Below, one piece after another: positions 34,745-43,353 of a stretch of DNA of 64,000 bases (the stretch's first letter is position 1; every line of letters begins with the position of its first letter). This DNA is from Pseudactinotalea terrae (GTDB lineage: Bacteria; Actinomycetota; Actinomycetes; Actinomycetales; Beutenbergiaceae): the NCBI RefSeq assembly GCF_009733845.1, contig NZ_WNXZ01000002.1:558001-622000 (forward strand), given 5' to 3'. A program made the position numbers and the translations under genes. The notes under the pieces are model-generated. The model did not search any database. It saw only the letters and a program-made list of their open reading frames with translations, and had not been told where the DNA came from.

Positions 34745-36853
34745 TTAGGCGGCCCGCTCGACGAGCGGCACCAGCTGCTCCGAGAGTGCCCCCGTGAGCG
34801 TGCGGGCGTAGGTGTCGGTGAGGTGCGTGCCCTGCCGCCAGAGGAGAACGTTGCCGATCACGGGAACGCACTCGGCGAACGGGCAGATGCTCTGCTCGAG
34901 GTCGATGAGCTGAACCTCGGGCACGCGCTTCGCCGCAGCCACCTGGGTGGGCGCACTGCTGGCCGCCACTGCTTCCTCACGGTCGAACGCGCACGCGGCC
35001 AGCGCACCGGGGTTCTCGGCCACGCACTGGTAACCGTCCGTCGCGGGCCCAGGGTTGTCGAGGATCACGATCACCTCGACACCCTGCTCGACCAGCGCCG
35101 TCCAGGAGGTCGTCAGCCCGTCCACCATCGCCGCCGCGATCCTCGACGTCGGGTCCGCGGGATTCGACAACGCGTAGGGCTCGCCCTGGGAGGTCACCAC
35201 GACATCAGGTGAGAGCGCATCGAGCTCGGCGCGAACAGCATCGTTCCAGGCCGTGCAAGCCGTGTACGCGGCACCTTGCAGCTCCTGCACCGCGCCGTGG
35301 AAGCCGCACGACGACTTCGTGTACGAGATCACCCGCCAGCCCTCGGCGTCGGCGATCGCCTCCAAGGTCGACTGCCACTGGAGGATCTTGGAGTCGCCGA
35401 CGACGGCGACCACCACATCGCTCGCCGGGTCCCCGTACTCGCACCGCACGGGGTCGGGGGAGTCTGCCCCCACCTGGCAACCATCGGCGTAGGCATCCGG
35501 AAGGTCTTTGGGTGCCGCCGTCGGGCTGGGCACGAACCACTCGACGCTCACCAGGCTCTCGATGGTGCCGTCACCGCCCGTCGTACCCGTGTCGCTGCCC
35601 TGCGCCAGGACCGTGCCGCCGGCACCCTCGAGCGCTGCGACGACCTTTCCGAGCCCCGGCACCACGCTGAGGGCGACCACGAGGCCGGCGACGGCACCGG
35701 CCAGAGCGACGCCGACGCCGGGCGCTATCGACTGCCGGCGGTTGCGCGCCACACGGCGGATCGGGTTCTCCACGAACCTGTGAGTGAGGTACGCGGGGAT
35801 GAACGACGCAGCCACCACGAGCAGGCCACGCTTGGCACCTAGCTCCCCCCAGACCGACATCGCGGCGACCAACAACGGCCAGTGCCAGAGATACAGCGAG
35901 TACGACAGCCCCCCGATCCAGACGGCCGGTCGCCACGCGAGCAGCCTCGACGCGCCACCAGCGCTGCTCGCGACCCCACCGACGATCACGGCCGCGGTCC
36001 CGAGCGTCGGCAGCAGCGCACGGTGGCCGGGCCACGGCATCGCCGAGCTGAGCACGAGCGCCGAGGCGAGGATGGCACCCAGCCCCAGCCAGCCCAGGAC
36101 GATCGAGCCGGCACGGGGGAGTCGGCGCCATGCGGTCGCGCCCACGGCCACCAACGCTCCGACGCCGAGCTCCCACAGCCGGGTCGTCGTAGCGAAGAAC
36201 GCCGTCGAGGGGTCGTTCGGGACGAGGATGATCGACCACACGAACGACAGCACGACGATCAGCCCGATGGCGAGCGCCAGCACGGGCCGAAGCCGCGCGT
36301 GCCGCCGTCGGCGCCACCACCATGCGGCAGCCAGGATCAGCAACGGCCAGAGGAGGGAGAACTGACCCCCGACGGCCACTGCCCAGAGGTGCTGCACCGG
36401 TGATACGTCGACGTCGATGACGAACGGGTCCACGGAACGACTCGCCAGCCGCCAGTTCACGACCGAGAACGCGGCGGCGACGATGTCCGCACCGAAGACC
36501 CGCCGCCCGGTGTCGGTCGCGGTCCACCACGTCAGGGCCGCGGCCGCCAGCAGCACGACACCAGCGGCAGGGAGACGGCGCGCCGCCCGTCGGCGATAGA
36601 ACCGGCGCAGCGACAGCCGGCCGCGGCTCTCCACCTCGTGAGTTAGGAGACCAGTGACCAGGAAACCGGAGATCACGAAGAAGACATCGATCCCCACGCC
36701 GCCGCCGGGCAGCTGGCTCACGCCCGCGTGCGAGACGAGCACGAGACCGACCGCAACGGCGCGCAGGCCTTGGATGTCCGGTCGGAGACCCGTGTGCCTG
36801 GCCCCGATGGCTGCGCCCGCGGGGTCGGTCACGGCCAAGTCCTCTGTGCTCAA
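34745..36853 (-). CDS. Membrane acyltransferase-3 with C-terminal SGNH domain (OafA-like), some key residues altered
   Basis: A 702-residue protein. Residues about 20-400 form the ten-helix acyltransferase-3 domain (RPDIQGLRAVAV, catalytic-type H42 in LVSHAG, GIDVFFVISGF). Residues about 450-702 form a periplasm-side SGNH domain with GDSK near 485 and a terminal GTHLTDTYA block. Family members move acetyl groups onto surface glycans or peptidoglycan. Two deviations stand out. The strongly conserved Glu pair of HxWSLxxEExF is QHLWAVAVGGQF here (GG at 162-163). The Asp of the SGNH Asp-x-x-His dyad is replaced by Gln (RQGTH). Start is TTG at 36853 with GGAG eight bases upstream. It probably decorates the polymer, but activity is uncertain. 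Confidence 0.85.
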   Translation of the reverse strand: MSTEDLAVTDPAGAAIGARHTGLRPDIQGLRAVAVGLVLVSHAGVSQLPGGGVGIDVFFVISGFLVTGLLTHEVESRGRLSLRRFYRRRAARRLPAAGVVLLAAAALTWWTATDTGRRVFGADIVAAAFSVVNWRLASRSVDPFVIDVDVSPVQHLWAVAVGGQFSLLWPLLILAAAWWWRRRRHARLRPVLALAIGLIVVLSFVWSIILVPNDPSTAFFATTTRLWELGVGALVAVGATAWRRLPRAGSIVLGWLGLGAILASALVLSSAMPWPGHRALLPTLGTAAVIVGGVASSAGGASRLLAWRPAVWIGGLSYSLYLWHWPLLVAAMSVWGELGAKRGLLVVAASFIPAYLTHRFVENPIRRVARNRRQSIAPGVGVALAGAVAGLVVALSVVPGLGKVVAALEGAGGTVLAQGSDTGTTGGDGTIESLVSVEWFVPSPTAAPKDLPDAYADGCQVGADSPDPVRCEYGDPASDVVVAVVGDSKILQWQSTLEAIADAEGWRVISYTKSSCGFHGAVQELQGAAYTACTAWNDAVRAELDALSPDVVVTSQGEPYALSNPADPTSRIAAAMVDGLTTSWTALVEQGVEVIVILDNPGPATDGYQCVAENPGALAACAFDREEAVAASSAPTQVAAAKRVPEVQLIDLEQSICPFAECVPVIGNVLLWRQGTHLTDTYARTLTGALSEQLVPLVERAA

Positions 36854-37021
36854 GTGGTGTTCTCCGAACGAGCGTCATCGCGATCGCTGGCGGCGATGAG
36901 CCGCGACGGGTCGACACGGGATCGTACCCGCCGACACCACGACAATCAGCGCGGCGGATCGGCCTGGCGCGACATCACGACGTCGAAGAGAAAAGACCGC
37001 TCAAGTCCGCGAGCGACCGGA

Positions 37022-38194
37022 TCAGGCGCCGAGGGCGTCCTCCTCCTGCGCACGCGGCGACGGCTCGTCCCGCTGGGGGTCGACGGCGTCCTCCCGCCGG
37101 GAGTCGCCCGACATGCTGCCGATCCGGTTCGAGGGCGTGGCGTCGTCCTTCCAGCGCAGCAGCGCGCCGACACCCTCGGGAAGGTCGACAGTCTCCAGGT
37201 CGAGCGCGGAGATGGCCGCATCGGTCAGCAGGGCGTCGCGCAGGAGCTGCTCGATGTTCTCCGGCTCGTGGCCGGAGAGGAAGATCAGCTCGTCGACCTG
37301 GCCTCGCTCGAGGGCCTGGGCGACCTCCGCAGCGCCACCGACCGAGGCGGCGTCGCGCGCCTGGCTCTCCTGGAACCGGTCGGCGAGCTCCTGCTGTCGC
37401 GCTGCGATGAACTCGTCGGTGACGCGGGCGATCTCGTCGCGGAACGAGGCCCGCTCGAGCCCGACGCCGCGGGTACCGCCCTGGACCTCGATCAGCCGTT
37501 CGCGCGGCTCGCGGCCCAGCGCGTCCTTGAACAGCCCCATGGCCCGCACGTCACCCGAGAGCATCACCATGTCCGGGTCACGTTCGCGCAGGATCCGCTC
37601 AACGGTGTCGGCAACCGTGTCGGCGTTGCGTTCCCAGGAGTCCTCGACCCGCGCTTCGTAGTTGTTCGCGCGCCAACCGTGATGGCTGCCGCCACCGATG
37701 TTCGCCTTGTGCAGCTCGTCATGGCCACCGTCGACCGACGCATCCTCTCCCAGGGCATTGGGCCCCTGGGCGATCGAGGGGTTCTCCGGCGCACGGAGGT
37801 GAAGGTCCGCCCCGGCGCGGTCCACCACGATCAGCAGCTGGCTCACGGCGAACGGCGTCAGTTGCAGCAGCGGCAGCAACCGGGGGAGGTCACCGCGCTG
37901 TGCGGACTCCAGCAGCGGAGGCACCGGCAGCACCCGGTCCACGAGGATCTGCCGATCCGTGGCGATGATCGCCCGGCCGTGCCGGCCCCCGAGCGACGAC
38001 GGCTCGAGCAGCGAGTCCTCGATCTCCGCGAGCAGGCCGTCGGGAGTGCCCTCGGCAGCGAGGGACGAGCGCAAGTTCGACCAGCGCGTCTCGAGCTCGG
38101 CGGCAGCGTTCGGGTCGATCCGGGTGGTGTCCAGGTAGACCGTGGTGAACGGTCCGGACTTCTCGACGGCGGACTTGAGCCATGGCAGTTTCAC
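37022..38194 (-). CDS. Vms1/baeRF-type eRF1-like protein (Rv2629-like)
   Basis: A 390-residue protein. The GTG at 38194 has AAGGAGG six bases upstream; the frame extends far upstream antisense to putA, but that part is a shadow. The N-terminal part has VYLDTTRIDPNAA and LRSSLAAEG. The middle has LLQLTPFAVSQLLIVVDRAG and HHGWRANNYEARVEDSWERN. The rest continues as MVMLSGDVRAMGLFKDAL and the C-terminal ELIFLSGHEPENIEQLLRDA. This is the bacterial/archaeal release-factor-like (baeRF) family that includes mycobacterial Rv2629, related to Vms1/ANKZF1 peptidyl-tRNA hydrolases. A ribosome-rescue or translation-stress role is inferred from the family. It is transcribed divergently from putA. Confidence 0.85.
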   Translation of the reverse strand: MKLPWLKSAVEKSGPFTTVYLDTTRIDPNAAAELETRWSNLRSSLAAEGTPDGLLAEIEDSLLEPSSLGGRHGRAIIATDRQILVDRVLPVPPLLESAQRGDLPRLLPLLQLTPFAVSQLLIVVDRAGADLHLRAPENPSIAQGPNALGEDASVDGGHDELHKANIGGGSHHGWRANNYEARVEDSWERNADTVADTVERILRERDPDMVMLSGDVRAMGLFKDALGREPRERLIEVQGGTRGVGLERASFRDEIARVTDEFIAARQQELADRFQESQARDAASVGGAAEVAQALERGQVDELIFLSGHEPENIEQLLRDALLTDAAISALDLETVDLPEGVGALLRWKDDATPSNRIGSMSGDSRREDAVDPQRDEPSPRAQEEDALGA

Positions 38195-38380
38195 AGGCGA
38201 CCTCCTTGCTCGACGAGCGGGGAAGGACCGAGCTCCGACTCGGTCTCGAAGCACCGCGTGGAACCGTCCACCCTTCCACGCCTGACGGACCACCGCAAGG
38301 AATCCGCTGCCCGGGACGCAGCGGCCGCGTCGGCCGTCGCATGGGGCCTCAGATGCCCACCGATGAGTCAGGATGGGTCC

Positions 38381-41300
38381 ATGGTCATGACGCCCGCGGA
38401 AGAGGTAGTCGAGGAGGCGGTCGTGCTCGCCCGCCGCTGGGCGGAGAGCACCACCTCGCAGCAGACGCCGGCCGAGCGCCGGACCTCGGGACGGCTCGCA
38501 CGCCTGGTCGCCAACCCTGCCGGGCTCGATCTCGCGGTCCGGTTCGTCGACCGCGTGGCCCGCCCCGAGGACCAGGAGGTCGCCGCCCGTGAGCTCGCCG
38601 CGCTCGCCGGCGCCGCCGGCTCGGCCAGCTTCCTCTCGCCCGCGGACAAGGTGCTGCTGGGCGTCGGCTCGCGCATCGCCACCCGCGCCCCCACGATCGT
38701 GGTGCCGCTCGCCCTGGCGCGGTTGCGTCAGCTCGTGGGGCACCTCGTGGTCGATGCCGAGGACCCCGCGCTCGCCAAGCACCTCGCGGCGGCGCGCGCC
38801 GAGGGGTTCCGGCTCAACCTCAACCTCCTCGGCGAGGCCGTGCTCGGCGAGAACGAGGCGGCCGCTCGTGCCGAGCGCACCCGCCGACTGCTCGAGCGCG
38901 ACGACGTCGACTACGTCTCGATCAAGGTCTCCTCGCTGGTCTCCCAGATCAGCACGTGGGACACCGTCGGCACCACCGCGCGGGTGCTCGACCGGCTCCG
39001 GCCGATCTATCGCACCGCGGCGGCGGCGAACCCGCAGAAGTTCGTCAACCTCGACATGGAGGAGTATCGCGACCTCGAGCTCACGCTCGACGTGTTCGAG
39101 GCGATGCTGAGCGAGCCCGAGTTCGCCGAGCTCGAGGCCGGCATCGTGCTGCAGGCCTATCTGCCCGACACCCCGGCCGCGCTCGAGCGCCTGATCGCGT
39201 TCGCGCAGCAGCGTCACGAGCAGGGCGGGGGCCGCATCAAGATCCGCCTCGTCAAGGGCGCCAACCTCGCGATGGAGCGCGTCGAGGCCGAGCTTCACGG
39301 CTGGCCGCAGGCGCCCTACCCCACCAAGGACGAGGTCGACGCCAACTACCTCCGACTCCTCGAGCGCGCCCTGCGCCCCGAGGTGTGCGAGTCGGTCCGG
39401 CTCGGCGTGGCCTCGCACAACCTGTTCGACGTCGCGTTCGCCTCCCTGCTCGCCACCCGCCGCGGGGTCGCCGCCGCGATGGACGTCGAGATGCTGCAGG
39501 GCATGGCGCCCTCGCAGGCGCGGGCCGTGCGTGCCGACGTCGGTCACACCAGCCCCGTGATCCTCTACACGCCGGTGGTGGCGCGGGCCGACTTCGACGT
39601 CGCCGTCTCCTACCTCGTGCGCCGCCTCGAGGAGAACGCCGCGCCCGAGAACTTCCTGCACGCGCTCTTCGCCGGCGGCGACGGCGATCGCATGGCCGAT
39701 CAGGAACGCCGCTTCCGGCGCAGCGTCGCCGCCTACGCCACGACCGCGCGCGGCCCCCGCCGCACCGCGCACCGCCCCGCGATCACCGAGTCGTTCGCCA
39801 ACACCCCCGACTCCGATCCCGCCGTCGCGGAGGTCCGGGACCGGGCCGCCGACCTCGTGGTCGCCTATCCGGGGGCACCGACCTCTCCCGTGCTCGCCGA
39901 TGAGGCAGCGGTCGACGGCGTGGTCTCGCGTGCCCTCGTGGTCCAGCCCGGGTGGTCCATCCGTTCCGGGCGCGACCGTGCCCGCACCCTCCGCGCGGCT
40001 GCCGCCGCGCTCGAGCGGGCTCGCGGCGACCTCGTGACCGCGATGGCCGCCGAGGGCGGCAAGACGATCGGCGAGGCCGATCCCGAGGTCAGCGAGGCGG
40101 TCGACTTCGCCCGCTACTACGCCGACGCGGCCGAGCGGCTCGACGACGTCGCGCTCGCGGACGGCCTCGAGCACCAGCCGGACCGCGTCGTGCTGGTGAC
40201 CCCGCCCTGGAACTTCCCGGTCGCCATCCCCACCGGCGGGGTGCTGGCCGCGCTCGCGGCAGGCTCCGCCGTCGTCATCAAGCCCGCGCCCGCCACGCCC
40301 AGGTGCACCGAGATCGCCGTCGAGGCCGTCCGGGAGGCACTGACCGAGACCGGTGCCGAGGCCGATCTGGTGCAGGTGGTGCGCACCGACGAGGGCGAGG
40401 TCGGCCGCGCTCTCGTGGCGCACGAGCACGTGGACACCGTGATCCTCACCGGCGCCTACGAGACCGCCCGGATGTTCACCCGGTGGCGCGCCGACCGGCC
40501 GCACGGGCCGCGCGTGTACGGCGAGACCAGCGGCAAGAACGCGCTGATCGTGACGCCGAGCGCTGACTACGACCTCGCCGTCGCCGACGCGGTGCGGTCG
40601 GCGTTCGGGCACGCCGGGCAGAAGTGCTCGGCCGCCTCCTTGCTGATCCTGGTCGGCTCGGTGGGGAGCTCGGAACGCTTCCGCCGCCAGCTCACCGACG
40701 CCGTGAGCTCGCTGCGCGTGGGCTGGCCGAGCGACCTCGGTTCCGGCATGGGCCCCGTGATCGAGCAGCCCCAGGGCAAGCTCGCCGAGGCGCTCACCAC
40801 GCTCGGGCCAGGGGAGGTATGGGCGGTCGAGCCACGCCGGCTGGACGAGACGGGGCGGCTGTGGTCGCCGGGCCTGCGCGCAGGAGTGCAGCCCGGCTCG
40901 CCGTTCCACCTGACGGAGTACTTCGGCCCCGTGCTCGGGATCATGGTCGCGGCGGACCTCGATGAGGCGATCGCCTGGCAGAACGCCGGAGCCTATGGGC
41001 TCACGGGCGGTCTCCACAGCCTCGACGAGCGCGAGATCGCCCACTGGCTGAGCGCCGTCGAGGTGGGTAACGCCTACGTCAACCGGCACACGACGGGCGC
41101 GATCGTGCAGCGGCAGTCCTTCGGCGGCTGGAAGCGCTCCGCCGTCGGGCCGGGTGCCAAGGCCGGCGGGCCGAACTACGTGGCCCAGCTCGGGTCCTGG
41201 AGCCAGGTGGGCTCACCCACCACGGTCGGCGAGATCGGTCCGCGCGTGGCAGCGATCCTCGACGCCGCTCATCGCTGGGTAACCCGCGCCGAGCACTCGT

Positions 41301-41806
41301 GGCTGCGCGAGGCGGCGGGCTCGGACGCTCACGCGCGCGGCCTGTACTCGGTCGAGATCGACCGCAGCGGGCTGCGCGCCGAGGCGAACATCTTCCGCTA
41401 CCGGCCGATGCCGAACCTGCAGGTGCGTGGCAGCGCCGACGCGGGGATCGCGCCCCTGCTCCGCGTGCTGCTCGCGGCCGAGTGCGCGGGCGTGCCGACG
41501 CAGGTGAGCATCTCGCCCGAGCTGGCCCTGCCCGAGCAGATGGCTGCGTGGGCGAGGGCGCAGGAGTGGGTGATCGAGTCCGACGACGAGCTCGGCGAGC
41601 GGATCGCCCGCGGCGAGATCCGGGGCCGGGTCCGCGTGGTCGGCAACGCTGCCGGGATCTGGCCCGCCGCGCTTCAGGCCGACGCCGACGTGACGATCCT
41701 GCAGGGCCCGGTGCTCGCCTCGGGGCGCCGGGAGCTGCTCACGGTGCTGCGGGAGCAGGCGATCAGCCGCACGATGCACCGGTTCGGTCACCTGAGCGCC
41801 CGGTAG
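38381..41806 (+). CDS. putA: Bifunctional proline dehydrogenase / L-glutamate gamma-semialdehyde dehydrogenase
   Basis: A 1141-residue PutA. Residues about 130-460 are the FAD-dependent proline dehydrogenase barrel (SIKVSSLVSQIS, IKIRLVKGANLAMERVEAEL, and substrate-binding RRLEEN near 414-419). Residues about 470-980 are the NAD-dependent aldehyde dehydrogenase with the P5C-binding fold, base E715 in YGETSGKN and nucleophile C749 in GHAGQKCSAAS. About 160 C-terminal residues resemble the extra domain of long PutAs. No N-terminal ribbon-helix-helix DNA-binding domain is present, so it is enzymatic only. It converts proline to glutamate. ATG at 38381 has AGGA seven bases upstream; ATG 38363 is possible. 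It shares a 186-nt divergent promoter region with the Vms1-like gene. Confidence 0.95.
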   Translation: MVMTPAEEVVEEAVVLARRWAESTTSQQTPAERRTSGRLARLVANPAGLDLAVRFVDRVARPEDQEVAARELAALAGAAGSASFLSPADKVLLGVGSRIATRAPTIVVPLALARLRQLVGHLVVDAEDPALAKHLAAARAEGFRLNLNLLGEAVLGENEAAARAERTRRLLERDDVDYVSIKVSSLVSQISTWDTVGTTARVLDRLRPIYRTAAAANPQKFVNLDMEEYRDLELTLDVFEAMLSEPEFAELEAGIVLQAYLPDTPAALERLIAFAQQRHEQGGGRIKIRLVKGANLAMERVEAELHGWPQAPYPTKDEVDANYLRLLERALRPEVCESVRLGVASHNLFDVAFASLLATRRGVAAAMDVEMLQGMAPSQARAVRADVGHTSPVILYTPVVARADFDVAVSYLVRRLEENAAPENFLHALFAGGDGDRMADQERRFRRSVAAYATTARGPRRTAHRPAITESFANTPDSDPAVAEVRDRAADLVVAYPGAPTSPVLADEAAVDGVVSRALVVQPGWSIRSGRDRARTLRAAAAALERARGDLVTAMAAEGGKTIGEADPEVSEAVDFARYYADAAERLDDVALADGLEHQPDRVVLVTPPWNFPVAIPTGGVLAALAAGSAVVIKPAPATPRCTEIAVEAVREALTETGAEADLVQVVRTDEGEVGRALVAHEHVDTVILTGAYETARMFTRWRADRPHGPRVYGETSGKNALIVTPSADYDLAVADAVRSAFGHAGQKCSAASLLILVGSVGSSERFRRQLTDAVSSLRVGWPSDLGSGMGPVIEQPQGKLAEALTTLGPGEVWAVEPRRLDETGRLWSPGLRAGVQPGSPFHLTEYFGPVLGIMVAADLDEAIAWQNAGAYGLTGGLHSLDEREIAHWLSAVEVGNAYVNRHTTGAIVQRQSFGGWKRSAVGPGAKAGGPNYVAQLGSWSQVGSPTTVGEIGPRVAAILDAAHRWVTRAEHSWLREAAGSDAHARGLYSVEIDRSGLRAEANIFRYRPMPNLQVRGSADAGIAPLLRVLLAAECAGVPTQVSISPELALPEQMAAWARAQEWVIESDDELGERIARGEIRGRVRVVGNAAGIWPAALQADADVTILQGPVLASGRRELLTVLREQAISRTMHRFGHLSAR

Positions 41807-41810
41807 TCGG

Positions 41811-42089
41811 CTAGAGCGGCCGATACACATCCGCGCGGTGAGCGATCCGCACCACGTAGACGATGCGGTCGTCGCGGTCGATGCGGACGAGAATTCGGTA
41901 GGCGATGCCGACGTAGGCGCTGCGATAGTCGCTCAGGCGGCCGGTCAGTGGCTTCGTGACCCGTAGCGGGTTCTCGGCGAGAGCGCCACCGCACAGCTCG
42001 AGGACGGCGTCGGCAAGCTTCTCGGGGAGGCGGCCGAGCGCGCGGATCGCAGGGCCAGTCAGCTGGACGTCATAGGGGTCATCCGTCAC
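41811..42089 (-). CDS. RelE/ParE-superfamily toxin
   Basis: A 92-residue protein of the RelE mRNA interferase fold: YDVQLTGPAIRALGRLPEKL at the N-terminus, the NPLRVTKPLTGRLSDYRSAY strand pair, and a terminal YRILVRIDRDDRIVYVVRIA then HRADVYR with the basic/His residues typical of RelE-type toxins. Its GTG start overlaps the antitoxin stop (GTGA), the usual antitoxin-first operon. Known relatives cut mRNA in the ribosomal A site. It converges on putA with only four bases between the stop codons. Confidence 0.92.
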   Translation of the reverse strand: MTDDPYDVQLTGPAIRALGRLPEKLADAVLELCGGALAENPLRVTKPLTGRLSDYRSAYVGIAYRILVRIDRDDRIVYVVRIAHRADVYRPL

Positions 42090-42361
42090 TGGCGGCCGCG
42101 CCGTAGGGCTGTCCGAGCATCGTCGACGCTCAAGGTGCGGCCATCAGCGATGTCCGCGGTCGCCTCGGCGACCTCCGGAGCCGTGAGCGGATCGTTCAGC
42201 CATTCGACCGTGTCGGTCAGCTGTTGCAGGTCGTCGGCCGACACCAGCACGGCGGCGGCCTTACCGTGGCGGGTGATGGTGATGGCGTCGTGGGTGGACC
42301 CCACCGCCTCGACGAGTTGCGACAGCTTGTCCTTGGCCTCGCTCACGTTCATCGTTCGCAT
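42086..42361 (-). CDS. Phd/YefM-family antitoxin
   Basis: A 91-residue antitoxin. The N-terminal MRTMNVSEAKDKLSQLVEAV and DAITITRHGKAAAVLVSADD are the Phd/YefM DNA-binding and dimerisation half. The acidic C-terminal half (LNDPLTAPEVAEATADIADG) would wrap the toxin. ATG at 42361 is preceded by TACACT and 6 nt, so the operon is probably transcribed as a leaderless mRNA; the ATG at 42352 is the alternative. Members repress their own promoter, and an inverted repeat overlaps this promoter. It is translationally coupled to the RelE-type toxin. Confidence 0.92.
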   Translation of the reverse strand: MRTMNVSEAKDKLSQLVEAVGSTHDAITITRHGKAAAVLVSADDLQQLTDTVEWLNDPLTAPEVAEATADIADGRTLSVDDARTALRRGRQ

Positions 42362-42367
42362 GCGCCC

Positions 42368-42384
42368 AGTGTAGCCGGCCCGGC
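42368..42384 (-). promoter_or_regulatory. Toxin-antitoxin promoter: leaderless -10 TACACT and overlapping inverted repeat
   Basis: TACACT (42373-42368) lies 6 nt before the antitoxin ATG. The inverted repeat GCCGG-C-CCGGC (42374-42384) abuts it on the upstream side and is a candidate operator for the antitoxin or the complex. Confidence 0.5.
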
Positions 42385-42446
42385 CATATTTCGGGGTGGA
42401 CATGGCCGAAAAGCTAGCCGAACGGCCTCGGTTCGCCACGGCACGA

Positions 42447-43163
42447 TCACGGCCCGCGCAGGTGCCCTCCACGCGCCTCGTCCATGCTCATGGCGTGGGT
42501 CCGCTCCCGGGCCCAGGCCCGGGTCCAGCCGAGCTCGGTGAACAGGTGGTCGAGCAGGTTGCCGGTGAAACCCCACACCCAGCCGGAGTCGAGCCGGAAA
42601 CCGGCGCTGCCGTGACCGGCGATCGTCACGGTCGCGCGGTTCGCGGGGTCGAGCAGGTGCGCCACCGAGACCCGCAGGGTGTGCAGCACCTCGCCGGGGG
42701 TGATCGCGCTGACCTCCTCGGGTGCGTCGGTCCAGCCCAGCACCGGGTGCACCACGAAGCCGCTGATCGGCACCAGCACCGGGTCGAGCTCGGCGAGCAC
42801 CTCGATGTAGCGCGCCGGCAGCCCGATCTCCTCCTCGGTCTCCCGCAGCGCCGCCTCGACCTCGGTCTCACCCTTCTCGAGCCGCCCGCCGGGCAACGCG
42901 ATCTGACCCGGGTGGTGCCGCAGTGCGGGGGAGCGCTGGACCAGGAACAGGTCCAGCGCGTCGCTCACGCCGTTCGTCGCCCGGGCGCGCCTGTCGGTCG
43001 GGGTGAACAGCGCGAGCACCGCGGAGCTGCGGTACTGCGCGGCCAGCGTGGCGTCGTAGGAGTGGATGCCGCCGAGGGGCCGGATCCCGGCCGCCACGGC
43101 CTGCTCGATCAGGTCCTGCAGCGCCGCACGCCCCGGGTGGGCGGGTTCCGCTGGCGAGGTCAC
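42447..43163 (-). CDS. NUDIX hydrolase, CoA pyrophosphatase type (NudL-like)
   Basis: A 238-residue NUDIX protein. The Nudix box runs about 93-115 (GRLEKGETEVEAALRETEEE then IGL) with the metal-binding RETEEE. It is preceded by LFLVQRSPALRHHPGQIALP then GG, which is the CoA-hydrolase-specific motif that includes LRxHxGQ. Known members hydrolyse CoA and acyl-CoA to 3',5'-ADP and phosphopantetheine. The GTG start at 43163 has TAGGCT six bases before it, again a leaderless arrangement. The 3' end lies 85 nt from the antitoxin start. Confidence 0.9.
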   Translation of the reverse strand: MTSPAEPAHPGRAALQDLIEQAVAAGIRPLGGIHSYDATLAAQYRSSAVLALFTPTDRRARATNGVSDALDLFLVQRSPALRHHPGQIALPGGRLEKGETEVEAALRETEEEIGLPARYIEVLAELDPVLVPISGFVVHPVLGWTDAPEEVSAITPGEVLHTLRVSVAHLLDPANRATVTIAGHGSAGFRLDSGWVWGFTGNLLDHLFTELGWTRAWARERTHAMSMDEARGGHLRGP

Positions 43164-43169
43164 AGACCC

Positions 43170-43175
43170 AGCCTA
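43170..43175 (-). promoter_or_regulatory. Leaderless-type -10 box TAGGCT
   Basis: TAGGCT is followed by 6 nt and the GTG start at 43163 of the NUDIX gene. Confidence 0.55.
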
Positions 43176-43186
43176 CGATTCCAGGC

Positions 43187-43335
43187 GGTTCTGCCCCGGT
43201 CACACCCCAACTCACACCCCGAGTCATACCCCCAGTCGCACCCGCCGAGCAGGTGGTTCTGCCCGGATAGCAGGCGCATTCCGGGCAGAACCCCCTGTTC
43301 GGCCGTGCCACGCGGGCAGAACTCCCTGTTCGGCC
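43187..43335. repeat. Intergenic repeat cluster: inverted GGTTCTGCCCGG arms, direct 22-mers and tandem 12-mers
   Basis: GGTTCTGCCCGG (43255-43266) and CCGGGCAGAACC (43281-43292) are perfect 12-bp inverted arms around a 14-nt loop. A related copy with one extra C lies at 43187-43199. Two 22-nt copies beginning GGGCAGAAC and ending TGTTCGGCC (43283-43304 and 43314-43335) differ at one base. Between them and the NUDIX promoter lie four 12-nt units starting TCACACCCC or close variants (43200-43247). No T-run follows the hairpin, so it is not a classical terminator. It may be a REP-like element. Confidence 0.7.
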
Positions 43336-43353
43336 CCAGCGTGGGGAGCGAGG

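Noticed and set aside
36728-38380. Plus-strand in-frame extension upstream of putA
   Set aside because: It runs antisense to the Vms1-like gene and shows no domain features. PutA homology begins after 38381.
38195-41089. Very long minus-strand open frame continuous with the Vms1-like gene
   Set aside because: It is antisense to the well-supported putA gene and reads as the low-complexity Arg/Gly/His-rich text typical of shadow frames. Only the part from the GTG at 38194, with a strong ribosome-binding site, is a gene.
43200-43247. Tandem 12-mers considered as a CRISPR array
   Set aside because: Units are too short and contiguous, there are no unique spacers and no cas genes.
43255-43292. 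Intrinsic terminator for the DUF4097 operon
   Set aside because: The hairpin is perfect but no T-run follows on either strand, so it was listed as a repeat.
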